Shown here piece after piece: positions 49,601-61,635 of a stretch of DNA of 64,000 bases. The notes beneath the pieces are model-generated. The model made no database searches, had not been told where the DNA came from, and saw only the letters and a program-made list of their open reading frames with translations. The translations under genes were made by a program, and so were the position numbers. Each line of letters opens with the position of its first letter. Position 1 is the first letter of the stretch. Location of the stretch: assembly GCA_022829145.1 (NCBI GenBank), contig CM040761.1:4032768-4096767 (forward strand). Reading direction: 5' to 3'. Source of the stretch: Albula goreensis. Taxonomy: Eukaryota > Chordata > Actinopteri > Albuliformes > Albulidae.

Positions 49601-52600
49601 ACCTCGCTGCATGTCTTTATGCGTTATTACCTTGACGGGAGCCTCATCTGCAATTATCCTTAATTGGCATATCAATATGCAAAAAGTAAAAGGATTAACC
49701 TCCTTTAAAACTAATGAGCGCTCCCCGCGCCCAGCTGCCGAACGAGAGACCATTTGCATTTGTCACCGTTTGAGGATGGTGGAAAGGAATAAGCGTGTGC
49801 AATAAATTAATGAGGCGGCCATTTTACGTTAGCTGCTTTTTCACCATTTCACTGTGTGCAGTGGGGTCCAAAAGTCTGAGACCACTAGTGGAAGAGCTCC
49901 TGTTTTGAATTCTTTTATAATTTAATGCAATTGTTTAATTATAAATTATATTAACAATCTGATTGAAAAATTGTACCTTTGTGCATTTCCAGAAATGTCT
50001 TAAGTTTTCGGTAGGTCCCCCTTTTGTCTTTAATGACAGAATGCACTGGAGCTGGTATGGACTCTACAAGTTTGAGCAAATCCTGATGATCCATGTTATC
50101 ACATGGTCTTTAAGCACACAAAACTTTCTTGGCCTTTAAGTGCCCCAATAAATATTCGACAGGGTCTGACCTTTTCTACAAAGGAACTGACAGGGTCAGG
50201 GTCACACATTTGCTTAAATTTAACCTAGACATCTTGCAGAATCTTCAATATGTCTTCTTCATTTTAGATGTCATAACTTGTCTTTGTTTTAAATGTTTCA
50301 AAATCGTAAAACTTTCTGATTATTTCCAGGTTTACATGAAAAAGGCTGGAAAAAAAAATGTTCAATGTCATCTCAGACTTTTGGACTCCACTGTATATAC
50401 ATTTTATTCACCCTCTAAACCCCTTCCCTCTTCCCTAGATAATGCGAAATAAATAAGGAAAGGGGAAGCCATTGATTTTTAGCAATCCAGCCGGCACAGC
50501 ACCTATAATTGCCCATGTTTACAGCACATGTCTACATTGTTGAAATTGAATTACCTGATCCTGACTCAAATCCCATGGACCCTCTTAACAAAAAATAAAT
50601 AAATAAAATTCAAAACCTCTTTTCATACTGTAATCATGTCTGGCAGCCCATCCATGTTGGGTTTGGCAAGGAGCGCGGATTTGGGGGTGTTCCAGCGCCC
50701 CTCCCGAGACGCCCCGACGTTGCGGGAGGTGCTCATCGATTTGTGTCTGCGCGCCAGGTTGCCGTGTCCCGCGGCTGTGGCGCGTCGGCCTATGCGCTGC
50801 CGGCGGAGCGCTCTTGTAGAACGCGCGACCTCTGACATCGCGTAGGGTGAAGCGGCGACTCGCTCGCCCTGCCAGGACGGCAGCCTTTTAAAAGCTAAAT
50901 CTAAAGCAGATCTGAAGCTCTCGCTGTACGCCCGCCAGTGAGTGCATCGCTCCCTCCAGCGCCCCCCCCAGGTTCCTCTGCACCGCGGAGCAACATGAAG
51001 CAGCGTGAAGTAAGCCAGACCAAGAGAAAGCATCCTTAAAATTCTGCTAACTTCTGGTTATAAAACTTGAGAAGCATGGCAAATAGAAATGGTATCGACT
51101 GCACAGAATCTCCTCTGTATGATCATGGCCTTCATTGCTACTTGCTCTTCACATGCTAATTCCATTTTCATAACACGGCCAGTAATCCAGGGCATGGTTT
51201 TCTTAGTAACCATATTTTCCTCGTTTCCATAGTTCAGATTATTGTTATCGTTTTCTTCTTCTTGGCACAGAATATTTGGCCACACATCTTATTTCATCTC
51301 TACGAGTCGCAAACAGAATGATGTTGTCTGGTGACATTGTAACGAGTCTGAAGTCGTGTTTGGATGAAGGATTTGAGAGGTGTGAAGGATCCTATCTTAG
51401 GATTACATCGCCTGTAGTGTGCAGCCATTTGCATGTTTCGTTGTTTAGCATGCTCTCTATTGTGCATTTTCTCCTCTCCAAGTTTTTTCTATTCTGTCAG
51501 ACTCCAGCTCTGGAACTCTTCTATAAGAAAATTTCCTGACCTGAACAGTTCATTCATAAGGGTTCCATTGTCTTGGTGAGCAGGTCTGCAAAGGAAAATT
51601 ACGAGAAAGAAGACATTTTTAAAACGACAAAGTTGGTGTCTTTTACGTTTCAACTGGAGTGCACTTATTGTCATTGTATGAAAAATATGTTGATGGCCAC
51701 AATGACAGATGGATGCTTTACTTGGCTTTCTGATTTATATGAGTCAGTCAGATATTATATGAGTCAGATAGAAAAACACTACTACTGTGTATTAACCAAG
51801 ATTTTTCCTTTTACTTGACAGTAGGTTGCTACTCAGTCATATTTTTAGATTTCTGAAATATTAATTTGGTAAAAAGGGGTACGTTGAGCCATATGTTGTT
51901 AAGAAACGATGGTGTGGAAACGAAATGTTGTGCCATTGTTAAAATGAAAGAATTGCTTTTGAAAAGAGACATTGCTTTTTAATGCACTCAGATGATCTCG
52001 GACCTAAATCAGATAGTCTGACATTGTTAGCATCCCAGTTGATTTCCATATTAACAAGCTCTTCCAGGACTTTCAAAGTGATGAATAATTGACAACAAAT
52101 GAATTGTTTTGATTGCTGTCCTCGTCGCAAAGCGCGTTTTAATGTTTCATGCATTGTATCCCGGCTAATTATTTAGATGCCACATTTGTCAGAGCCGCGT
52201 TTTCATCCGCGCGGCCTTTCCAGAGGGTAGAAAACAGCCGACTCTCGCGGTAATTAACTAGAGCGTTCAATGGTCTGCGAGAGAGCGAAACGGACTGCCA
52301 GTCCAGGCATTGAGCCCCCGCAGAAGGATCGCAGCGATTAAAATCCCGAGACGACAGTTTGAAAAGAGGGGAAATGACACGGTTGACACGGCCGTGCCAC
52401 ATTCCAGATAGCTTCGTTGCTGTATTTTTTTCCTTTTCAGCTGGATCAATGACTTGTCTCTGCCCTTTGCCCTCCTACTCTGAGCGCATCCTCACTCTGC
52501 TTTGACAGATCTGACCGAATATATTTCCCCATCAAAAAGCTTGAGAAAAGATCTTATCCAACTGCATGATCTTGGAAATTTTTTCCAAACGCAGTGAGCT

Positions 52601-55600
52601 GCGGGAACGCTCATTCAAACAGCAATGGGACAGTGGGATTCAGAAACCAGACAGTAATAGGATCTAAAAGGGAATAGGTGTGGTAAAGTCTCAAGGAACA
52701 CATTTTAGCTGTGACCATCAGCTCTACAGCTCGCTCTGTCGGGTGGTTGGTCAGTTGGCCGGTCCGCAAAGATTTCCTCACCCTTTAGCGGCCACAGTTT
52801 TCACCCTAGGTGGCTGAAATTTGGCATGGAGGTTAAGTGCCTGAGTGTGAAGGTGTGTGTTTCTGTTCATGCCAATTAGTTTAAAGGGGGTGTGGCAATG
52901 GGAGTGGCCTGCTCACAGATATTATGAATTCAGCTTTGTTCTGGACTGGTTCTGTATATATCCAGGTGTAAGGGCAGAACACTGTGCATGGGGAAAACTT
53001 GTAGCTAAGTGGTCAACGTATGCCTGGGATCACTATATCTACCATGACTGCATCAGTTTGAAACCTAGCTTTTCACAGCTATTGTACAACTTTATCATGT
53101 GTTTCCTGTCACTATCCACTGTTGTCTACCTGCAGAAAGAATAACATAGTGAGGGAGGTTGGACTGTCAACTCTATATATATATATACTGCATTTAGAAA
53201 AGGTCTTTCGGCCCAAATAAGAGACCCAGTTAACTTCATAATTTGTTTTAATCATCAAACATAGCTAACTGTATTTAACAAGTTGTACTTTATTGAATGC
53301 TTTTTTGATCTACAATATTGTGAGGTATCACACCATAACGCTGTCATGCATCTATGTTCTGATACCTTATAGGAATGTAAATGTGTAAGTATTCTGAACA
53401 ACAGATTATACAATGAGATTATTTCATATCACATTCAGATTGATTGGACCGAGTTCTTTGTTGTAAAAACACACATTTCAAAGCATCGAGTTGCAACGTT
53501 TATACTGTATCGAAAGAGATAGACCTTAACGACTCCTGGATGCTTCAAAACTGATATTTAAAAAAAAAAAAAACTAAGGGCTTGAAGAAATTTGTCTTCC
53601 ACTGTACCACACATCTGAAATTGTTTATTTCTTCACAAGTACAGTTTGGCAAGTTCAACAATCATAATCTCTTGTTTGTGAAGAAAGAAAATATCCAACT
53701 TCTGTATTCATTTGTTGTTCAGAGTTAAGGCATGAAGTTTGGGGTGAAACCAGGCCGGAATCGCTGAGAAATGTTTTAGTATGTTGTAGTTCAGCTGAAC
53801 GAGTCTGATATTGCACCTTAGAAAGTGTTTTTGACAGATCAAGAGAACGCAGAAATAGAAATGACTACTGTGAGGCATATTGTTGGATGGCTTCCATGAA
53901 ATGTCAGTCTGTGCGCCCTCTGAAAGGTTTATTTACCTTGCCAGGAGTGAAAATGATCGTGCTAATGCGGAATGACAGCGCTTCCTCTCCTTTTGATTTG
54001 CAGTGGTCAGGATGAGTGTGTGTGAGCGCTGTGCGTGGGGTGGGGGTGGGGGTGCGGATGACAGTAAGGCTGTTGTATCCTAAAGACACTGTCAGGCAGG
54101 ATTGATCCCCCTCCCCCCCCCCCCCCTCCCCCATCCCCCCATAACACAGCTGACCCTAGCTTGCGTTACCTTGTCATTTTGTGACACGGCACAAAGACAA
54201 GATGAGATGGAAATAGCCGGGCTCTGACCTTGAACCCATCTGTGAAGTGAGAGCTGACAGGAACTCCTGTGGTTTGTTCACTGAAACAATAACATGGCAC
54301 CCTATTCCCCCTTTGACTGCAATACCCAAAGAATAACAGTAGAGGGCAGGGCAGCACTGTGCTACAGGGATATATTGAAGCACATTCCCTTAACAATCAT
54401 GTATAAATTACACCACTGTCCTGTTTCTGTCTCCTCAAACTGGTCTTGCCACATACCTGGACAGTTTATCTTAGCATATGTAACCAGCATTTTGCTCAGT
54501 TCCTCTGTGTCCAAAATATACCCTATAGATCATAATCAGGTTTTTGTTTCAAAAGAACACATTTAGAACAAATATTTGTAGAACATATCATATAGCATAT
54601 AAACATATTATCACAGTTTAATATGAAAGTTTAATTTGAATATCAAACTGCTGTGAAAACATTACTTTTCTTAATCTAAAATGATATTGCTACTGCAGTA
54701 ATTAGTTAATAGCAATATCATCTAAAATTTCAATGCTACTGTTACTGCAATGCTGCATTGCACAATACATGAAAAATGTGTGAACAATGTCTGTCACTTG
54801 ATAAGGACGTACTGTAGCGCAAATTGTGAGGAATCGCTTACTTTTATAAGTATTATCTTGGAAGAATTTGAAATCCAAAATCAAACAATATTGCCACAGA
54901 CACAAGGACAGCTGACCGTTTTGACAGGAGGAGTTCACACACGAACAGGAAGCTGGTTTTTGTGTCAACATTTAACTTTTACCACAGTGTTCCATTTCGT
55001 CTCCTAAAAACACTGATGTCTTTTTCACCCTCAACGTTAGGCAGTGTAGCATGTAAAAGCAACCCAAACTCCGTGCTTAGTTGAGTATTTCTGGCTCAGG
55101 TCTCAGATGTCAAAGATAATGCCATCCTGTGACACCCAATATACTTTTTACACTTTTTTACGCTGAAAAGTGTTGCAAACAACAGGCTGAGCATGAGTTA
55201 TAATCACTATAACACTTTCTGAAAGCTTAATGAGAAGGGCATTAAAGAGAAACGCATTCATACAGTAATTAAAAATCATATTATTATTTATTAAAAAGTG
55301 TCATTTGCCACAATTTTTTTTTTAGAAGATGAGTGTCACAATTATTTGGCACCCTGTGTTAGTAGGGCATACAATATATGGAAAAACAGTTATCCTGTTT
55401 AAGCCACCTGCACCAGAAGTGACTGAAAATTATTAGAAAAATTGAATTCTATCTTAATTTCACTCAGATTCAGCTGTTGGCCCTTTAGAGCTTAAATAAG
55501 ATTTTGAAATCTATTGAATTGCTTTCAAAAGCTATATTTCAACAAACCATTACAATTTAAATAGTAGTTTTTAAAAGCAAAATACCCAGGCATACATTAA

Positions 55601-58600
55601 AAATGAACTGTACAATGCTTGAGCAGATTATTTTTAATAATCAGTAAAAATAAATGTTCATGAATATAAAATTTTAAGAAAATAAAAAGGGGAAAGATTA
55701 TATTGTGATATACAGGACTTTTTCCGTCACAAAATGGGAAGTGTCCGAGATTGGGCAGCCAGATCACACCTCCCACTGTCTCACACACTGAAACACACCA
55801 GGCTCGCTTCATCACGAAGTGGTCAAAATAAAAAACATTTAGATTATTAAAAAAAGAAAAAAGTTATTCTGAGTTCCTGTCCCGCTTTATTTGTGTCAGG
55901 TAGAGGCTTGTAATATCCAAATACATCATCCTTTCAGACACAACCTGAATCAACAAAATTTCTACCTTTGAGACTCATGATTGCTGTTGCTGATGATTAA
56001 TTCTGAAGTCTTTGTGCGTCTGGCACTTGGTCAGATTTCTGTGCTTGGAGGAATGTTGTACACACCTTTTAGCTATCTAGGTGGCTCTGAAAGACACTAC
56101 TGATGTTTTGCTTCAGACTTATAAACAGGGGGAACTGTGCTTTTGATGGTAATAAAAAAGGTACACAATATTTTCTTACATTAATCTACCAGTTTATCTA
56201 GTTTAAGTGTTGTTTTTAGTACTTGCATTAGTTGTGCTGCAGTACATTGTCACAATATGAATTTTAAATAAAGTTTCTGAAATTGAATCAGTAGGAGACT
56301 GTGTGTGTGAGGAACATTATTTGTTCAAGAATACTCCATTTACACTCTGCATTGTTCATGTGTTATTGTGGAAGAGATAACAAATATGAGTGTCTCACTA
56401 GCTTTTAACTCATAAATGAAATAGTGGAACTTGTGAGTATATTAGTGATTCTTGCTGTTGTTGACTCTCCATTGACATTGCTTTATTACAAACCACCCAG
56501 TATATAAGCATACATACATTTTAATTAGAATGAGATGAATTTTTTTCTTGAATTACCTAAAAGCAACTGCACAAAAAGACATGAAAGAGCATTTGCTGTA
56601 AATCAGGCAGTCATTGTTACAAAAATGCAACCAAAACACCTGTATTTCATAGGAAATTATACTTGCAATTGTTGTTTTGAAACACTCGAAAGTCAACTGT
56701 TTAATTGTTCGGTGATTCCTGTTACAAAGAAATATTGCTTACATTATTACACTTAATTTTAACATTCTGCTAAATATCTTATCAAGTTAGCACAGCGTAT
56801 CAGTCCTGGAAGATACCCCGGCATGAAAGTATCCCTGGAAGCCAGAAAAAAAATCTCCTTAAACTCATTTCATGTTCAAACCGTTGTCTGTACAGTTGAT
56901 TTTCAGAGTACTTTCACCAAAGAGCCAGATCACCCAAACACACAATTAACAAATGGTAAAAGACAAGCAAAAGACAGGCAGAGACGGAAGACTCGTGAAA
57001 GGAATGAGACATTAAAGGAATATGATTAAAAGTGCTTTCTGCTGCATGAATTCTCTTTCTACTGGCCCATTTTTTTTTTTTTTGCATTGTTTCATTTTCC
57101 CTTCATTTTCTTTAAAGATTTAAAGCCGAGCCCTTCTTCTTTTGGTCCCGTTTACCACTAATTTGTATAAATATTTTCACGTACGGCACTCTCCAAACTT
57201 TGATAGCGAGCTAATCGCATGAATAATTCTTTGAGATTTTATGTTACGGTTCATAGATCTCGATGGGCTTTTCGCTTTCCAAAGCTTTGCTACTGTGTGC
57301 GGACGTTTGGAAATAGTGAAGTAGAATGCATTAATATAGTAACATGCAAGAGGATATCAGTGAGACATGGATGGGGAGTGAATTCTGGATAACAGAGGAC
57401 TGTCCTTAAACAGAGCTGAAAAATCATTGTAACTGACACAACTTTTATGAGTTTTAGGGTATAGGTTGCATGGTGCTTACACCCCTACAAGTTATGGATT
57501 GGATTGTCCAGCGTATTATATACTTCTTTAGGGGAAGCATGTATAAAATTGCATGGTATAACTCCACTAATTCCAACAAGATACAAAAGATTTAAGGGAA
57601 GAACAAAAAGAACAAAAGATTTAAGTGTCTTGGAATGTGGCATCGTCTGTAGGCACCAGATGCACTCGTAAAAATCACAAACAGCAGCTCTTCTGGGGTT
57701 TCCACACACCACAGTGTCAAGGGTGTATCAGTGTGAGGGTTTGAAACAGACCGTTGATGAGAGAGGCCGATGGAAACCGATACGACTTACGCAGCGTAAC
57801 AATGGTCTGAAATCAGATAACTGAAAGCAGAGTACGACAGTAGTTTGTGGAAGGAACGAAAGAATGCACAGGTCACAGAAGTCGCAGATATGGTATGGCT
57901 AACCATCTACATTAGTTACACTCCTATCAGGAGGAATGGACAGATTTTAATGGAGAATGTATCCTGGTTTCTGGTTTTTCATGTTTAGGAGAGGACCAGA
58001 ATATAGTGAAAGCCTCATTCGTCCATGGATTAATTAGGCTGGGTCTCAACCATGCATGCCTGTGGTGCAAATGACGATAGGTAGCATTTTCTTTGGTCTT
58101 TTGGTACTTTATCTTTCAAGTTAAATTGAAAATGGGCCAAAGGCCTTTTATTTACCCCTTTTCAGGCGAAAACAAAACAAAAGAATAAACACAATGCTAC
58201 AAGGTAAACTCAAAACCAGCATGGCCAGGAGGAAAAGAACAACAAAAAACCCCCCAAATCAGTCCAAAATTCCTCTCCAGCTTTCAAGACTGTGCTTAAA
58301 CAAGTGGCCTAATTATAGACAAGTGCTCACAGCTGAGTTGATTAGCAATCATCGTCAGGTGAGCCTGCCTGTCAGCGAGGCCACTGCTGTTCAAGCTCCT
58401 GCAGTCTCTCCAGGCGGGAGAGGGAGGGAATTGGAACCGACTGCATGGGAGGAGCCAAGGGGTTTGCTCCTCCCTTCTCCTCTCCCGGTTGCCACAGCAC
58501 AAACACAGCCATGTTTGAATGCTGCAGGATAGCTGAACATTTTTGCCAGTGAGGTCCATCTCGTCATGGCAGGAGTGTATGCATCTGCAATTGGGCTTTT

Positions 58601-61600
58601 TCTCTGGGTTAATGCTCCAGGCCAGGAGGTTGGGATTGTCTAGGAATGGCTCCTGGAAAATGACATTTGTGTTCAGCTTATTGCGGTGGCCTCCCTAGTC
58701 ACCAAATCTCAACTCTGTCAAGCATCGTTGGCATGGGATGGAATGAGCTAATCCATCACCAGCCTGTTTGCAACAACTACGGACAACGCTGCGGTCGACA
58801 TGGGCCAGAATCGCTGTGCCATGCTCTTGACACATTTGCTGAGTCCATGCCCATACAATCAAGCTAATCTGAGAGTAAAAGGGGAATCAATGCGCTCTGT
58901 AACTTTGGGGTACCTAAACCAGTACCCTCTCTCTACTATTGGTCAATCATTAAAAATCAACGTACTGATTTTCTCTTGTTTTTGTGTACAGTGACTACTA
59001 TGTATTTAGTGGACCCATGCATTATGTAAAAGTTCTGTCTTTTCTCTCATATTTTGCCATGAATCCCTCTGAACCTATGGGGTCTCCTTAGATTTCAGTA
59101 CCAGTTTTAGTATGGTAAATTTATTGCCATGTTTGCCAGTAGACAAAATGGCATGAAATTTTCAGCACTGAAATAATGGTCCACATAGTTTTACCTGATG
59201 TACATAGGTAAGTATCCACTTTCCAATATAAAGCCAAATTCATAGTTTAAAAACTGTGCAGGCAAACAGTTGCATGTACATGTTAAAATGTTAAGAATCT
59301 GCTGCCAATGTAAAGCCGAAATATGTGCCCCCTGCAGGGCTGGCCACCCAAATCGCTGGTGTTGACCCCCCTAAGTTATGATCACCACAGTCTAGATTTG
59401 ATACCCATCGACAAGGGGCCCATACACAAACCAAACCTGTGTGTCACCAGGATGAGTCTCCCAGCAGGCCACACTAATATATTTTCATATATACAAGTTT
59501 TTATGACCCTCTACAGATCAAAGGCACTGATTGTCAAGACTAAAAATGGAGTTGTTTATGTTGGAAACATTCCAATTTCAAATGCAAAAAAATATGAATA
59601 ATCAGACTTTTGTTAAAATTTACTCCATATGTGCTTCATTAACAGTAAATTTTGAAAGCCTAACTTTCACGTAGTTTTAATCATAATAGGTAAACAGCAG
59701 GCCAAGTAGTGCTGCTGGTGGTCCAATGGCAACCAGTCCCTCGGATGGTAACTCAGTCAGCTGAGCCAAATTTACACTCACCTGGAGTATGTGTCTGCTC
59801 ATTTGTTTCCTGGAAACCTCTGACTCTGTCATTCGGCATGGGGGGAGCCATTTGCGCATGAATGACGTCGCGATCCTACACCACAATGAGAAGCGGATAA
59901 CTGTCTCAGTGGACGCCAAAGCTTCCATCTTCCCCTTGACCTGTTTTCGCAAACGTATCGCTTAACAGAGCGATACTGGGTGCTTAATGGTAGGTGACAG
60001 AGACATGTCCTGCAGTGGATTCTCCCTCTTAATCTAGTTCTTCAGAAAAAAAAAAAGCTTTCTGAGAAACCGTTGTGGTTTTTGGCATTCCTCCCGGAGG
60101 GAGTGCTGGTTTGTCAGTGTGCATCTTTTTAAGTGGTTTGAAGCTATTCCCTAAGAGTGGTGCTACGGCTGCCCCCTCAGTGTGTTAGGTAAGCATGGAT
60201 GCTTTCCAAAGATTTTTCACTCCAAGCTCTTTGGAAATTACACTGCTTCCCCCTTTACACATCATGTTATTCTGTCACCTTGTTTTAAAGATATCTGTAA
60301 ACATCGGAGAAGACGGACCCCCAGATACATTTAGTTTCTGAGATGTTCTGATTTGTGGCCTGCAGTTTTATTTCAGCATCCTCTGTGCACTGAACTTGAA
60401 GTTCTGTCTTGAATCCCTATGGCCAGGGTGGACCTCCCTTAAAGAAACAAAACAAGCATAATCTATTACTGTCCAAGTGTTGTAATGTGTGGGCTTCTGT
60501 CATTTTTAAAGGGATAAGCACTACCTTTAATTTGCTGGATGAAGAAAATCTGATAAAGAATGTATTCATAATCAAATTTCAGTTTCATATGTAAGGTGAG
60601 CCCCAATATTCTTACCTCTGATTTATGGCTGATAAAAAGCATTTTTTTTTTACTTGTGAATACACAAATTTCATAAAGCTAAGTGAATGCTGATGAAAGG
60701 TTTTGCTAATCAGATTTGTGTTTCCTCTACTTCCTGGTGTACTGATGGTACTGTTCGCCTTAAGAGTAAAGACATTGTTCTGGAACATTCTGATGTCACC
60801 ATAGCTGGCTTTGTCACCATGTACAGACTCATAAGGATTCACACATTTTCATATTAGAACACAACAGAGCTCACCCATTTTATAAAAATGGACATGTTTT
60901 GCTTTGTCGATATTTTGAGGACAGCCTTCAGAATTATTATGTCAGACTGTCTTCTGGCTATCTCTGTCTTAAGCTAATCAGCCATATTGTGTTTCCATAA
61001 CAATAACTCTCTGAAGTCTGGTAGTGAGTTTTTTCAAAATGCGTTATCAGAATATTTCCTTTGTTCCTTTTGTTTTTCCTTTGTGTGTATGTTCTGAACC
61101 ATCACCAGAAAATGTTCTAGTTTTGAATTACCACTTCCATTTTGAGTTCTGCCTACACAAGGTTGTGATTTTTTAGTGATAGCTGACCAGATTACATCCT
61201 CTGTATTGATCAATTGAAGAAACCTTGCATGGTGGTTTTTCATTCTGTCATTAAAATAAAAAATAAAAAAAGAGTTGATGATCGTAAATGAAAGTAATCC
61301 AAAAAAAGTCTTGGTTTTATTGTTTCAGTGATAAATAAACACGCCTTCACTGACACTTGCATGCCGAACAAAAGAGTTGGAAGAAGAACAGATCTAGAAA
61401 CGCACACTCACAGGCAAATCGCAAACAAGACTCAATCCTTGCAAACCATCAGATCTCCAGAAGCAGTTTGCTTTGACATTCATATCACTCCCAAATACAT
61501 TTGCCATCTGTAATATGAGATTTGATTAAACGAGGAAATGCAACGGTCTTCCTCTCTGCCTTAATTTAGATATCTCGCCATCGGAGGAATCAATCCCAGC

Positions 61601-61635
61601 ATAACTTGGGCGATAACAGCGCAGCGGACCAACCA
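46536..61635 (+). CDS. ARHGAP15: Rho GTPase-activating protein 15, 5' part only (two coding exons)
   Basis: ARHGAP15 is a PH plus RhoGAP protein that stimulates GTP hydrolysis on Rac, best known from leukocytes. Only its N-terminal tail is here: coding segments 46536-46691 (52 codons) and 61570-61635 (22 codons), joined in phase 0. The match to human is direct: GPVQLRIKTNASPGERLSQTK against GAVQMRIKNANSHHDRLSQSK, then ISRHRRNQSQH against ISRHRRNHSQH. The PH and RhoGAP domains must lie beyond position 64000. Order and strand after KYNU agree with human chromosome 2. Partial at the right edge; no damage is seen. Confidence 0.93.
46865..47072 (+). mobile_element. tRNA-derived SINE in ARHGAP15 intron
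   Basis: The head has a box A-like TGTAGTCTAGTGGCTAAGG and box B-like GGTCGGTAGCC at tRNA spacing. The body has GGCCCCTGAGCATGGCCCCC. The tail AATAAAAGCATCAGCTAAATG is the common fish SINE tail. It sits about 170 bp after the first ARHGAP15 coding exon, in sense orientation. Confidence 0.8.
49330..49358. repeat. (TTA)n short microsatellite
   Basis: TAT/TTA units with one G interruption. Confidence 0.85.
49545..49815. promoter_or_regulatory. Candidate conserved enhancer in ARHGAP15 intron
   Basis: Dense homeobox-type cores (CAATTATCCTTAATTGGCA, AATTAATGAGG), an octamer-like CATTTGCATTTGTC and a palindromic GGGCCGGCCC within 270 bp, free of repeats. The human gene neighbourhood (KYNU-ARHGAP15-ZEB2) is rich in conserved non-coding elements. 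The MITE at 49859 starts about 45 bp after it. Confidence 0.35.
49859..50393. mobile_element. Tc1/mariner-type MITE, 535 bp, in ARHGAP15 intron
   Basis: Terminal inverted repeats CAGTGGGGTCCAAAAGTCTG and CAGACTTTTGGACTCCACTG. The right flank begins TA; the left flank is TG, probably a decayed TA. The inside has no transposase ORF. Confidence 0.85.
50640..50960. other. CpG-island-like block with overlapping ORFs
   Basis: About 320 bp of high GC with frequent CpG (GCGCGTCGG, CGCGCGACC, TGCGCGCC), unlike the AT-rich intron around it. A 136-codon frame on the minus strand (51033-50623) and a 69-codon frame on the plus strand (50636-50845) overlap. Neither product is recognised and both are rich in Arg and Ser, as GC-rich DNA tends to give. 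It could be an alternative promoter, an orphan exon or foreign repeat. Confidence 0.4.
52185..52410. promoter_or_regulatory. CpG-containing candidate regulatory block in ARHGAP15 intron
   Basis: Unique sequence with scattered CpG (CATCCGCGCGGCC, CTCTCGCGGTAATTAACTAG) and a GACACGGTTGACACGGCCGT direct repeat. No recognisable exon. Confidence 0.25.
53001..53146 (+). mobile_element. Probable degenerate tRNA-related SINE
   Basis: Box A-like TAGCTAAGTGGTCAACG followed at tRNA spacing by a box B-like CAGTTTGAAACC. The tail CTTTATCATGTGTTTCCTGTCACT then CAGAAAGAATAA resembles fish SINE tails. No target duplication was found. Confidence 0.5.
54107..54140. repeat. Poly-C tract (G-quadruplex potential on minus strand)
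   Basis: 34 bases, all C except three T and one A, with runs up to 14. A plus-strand G-rich run (GTGGGGTGGGGGTGGGGGTG) lies 50-70 bp upstream. Confidence 0.9.
57560..58060 (+). mobile_element. Tc1-like transposase relic, N-terminal part
   Basis: Plus-strand pieces DLSVLECGIV (near 57620) and AALLGFPHTTVSRVYQCEG (57681-57740) match the helix-turn-helix region of a fish Tc1-like transposase (DLLGFSRTTISRVY type). Stops break the frame. The matching C-terminal part lies at 58680-58870. Confidence 0.65.
58680..58870 (+). mobile_element. Tc1-like transposase relic, C-terminal part
   Basis: Translation WPP*SPNLNSVKHRWHGME, then a diverged tail, matches the WPPQSPDLNPIEHLW block of Tc1-like transposases. 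It may be the far end of the relic at 57560-58060; the roughly 400 bp between them, partly GC-rich (58150-58560), looks unrelated and could be a later insertion. Confidence 0.65.
61570..61635 (+). CDS. ARHGAP15: ARHGAP15 second coding exon (66 nt)
   Basis: Acceptor CTTAATTTAG, donor CCA|GTGAGT, exactly 22 codons, phase 0 at both ends. Translation starts ISRHRRNQSQHNLGD, lined up with human ISRHRRNHSQHILKD, and the human junction falls at the same place (after the Pro of TEP). The reading frame has no ATG, so ORF lists miss it. The second half is diverged from human. Confidence 0.93.

Larger units (their letters stand above)
50961..57559. other. ARHGAP15 intron, no exon recognised
   Basis: Mostly AT-rich unique sequence with the SINE at 53001, the poly-C tract at 54107 and a short (TA)n run near 53176-53190. 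Confidence 0.6.

Noticed and set aside
59323-59601. 92-codon frame, possible retroelement piece
   Set aside because: No motif could be matched with confidence; left unannotated.
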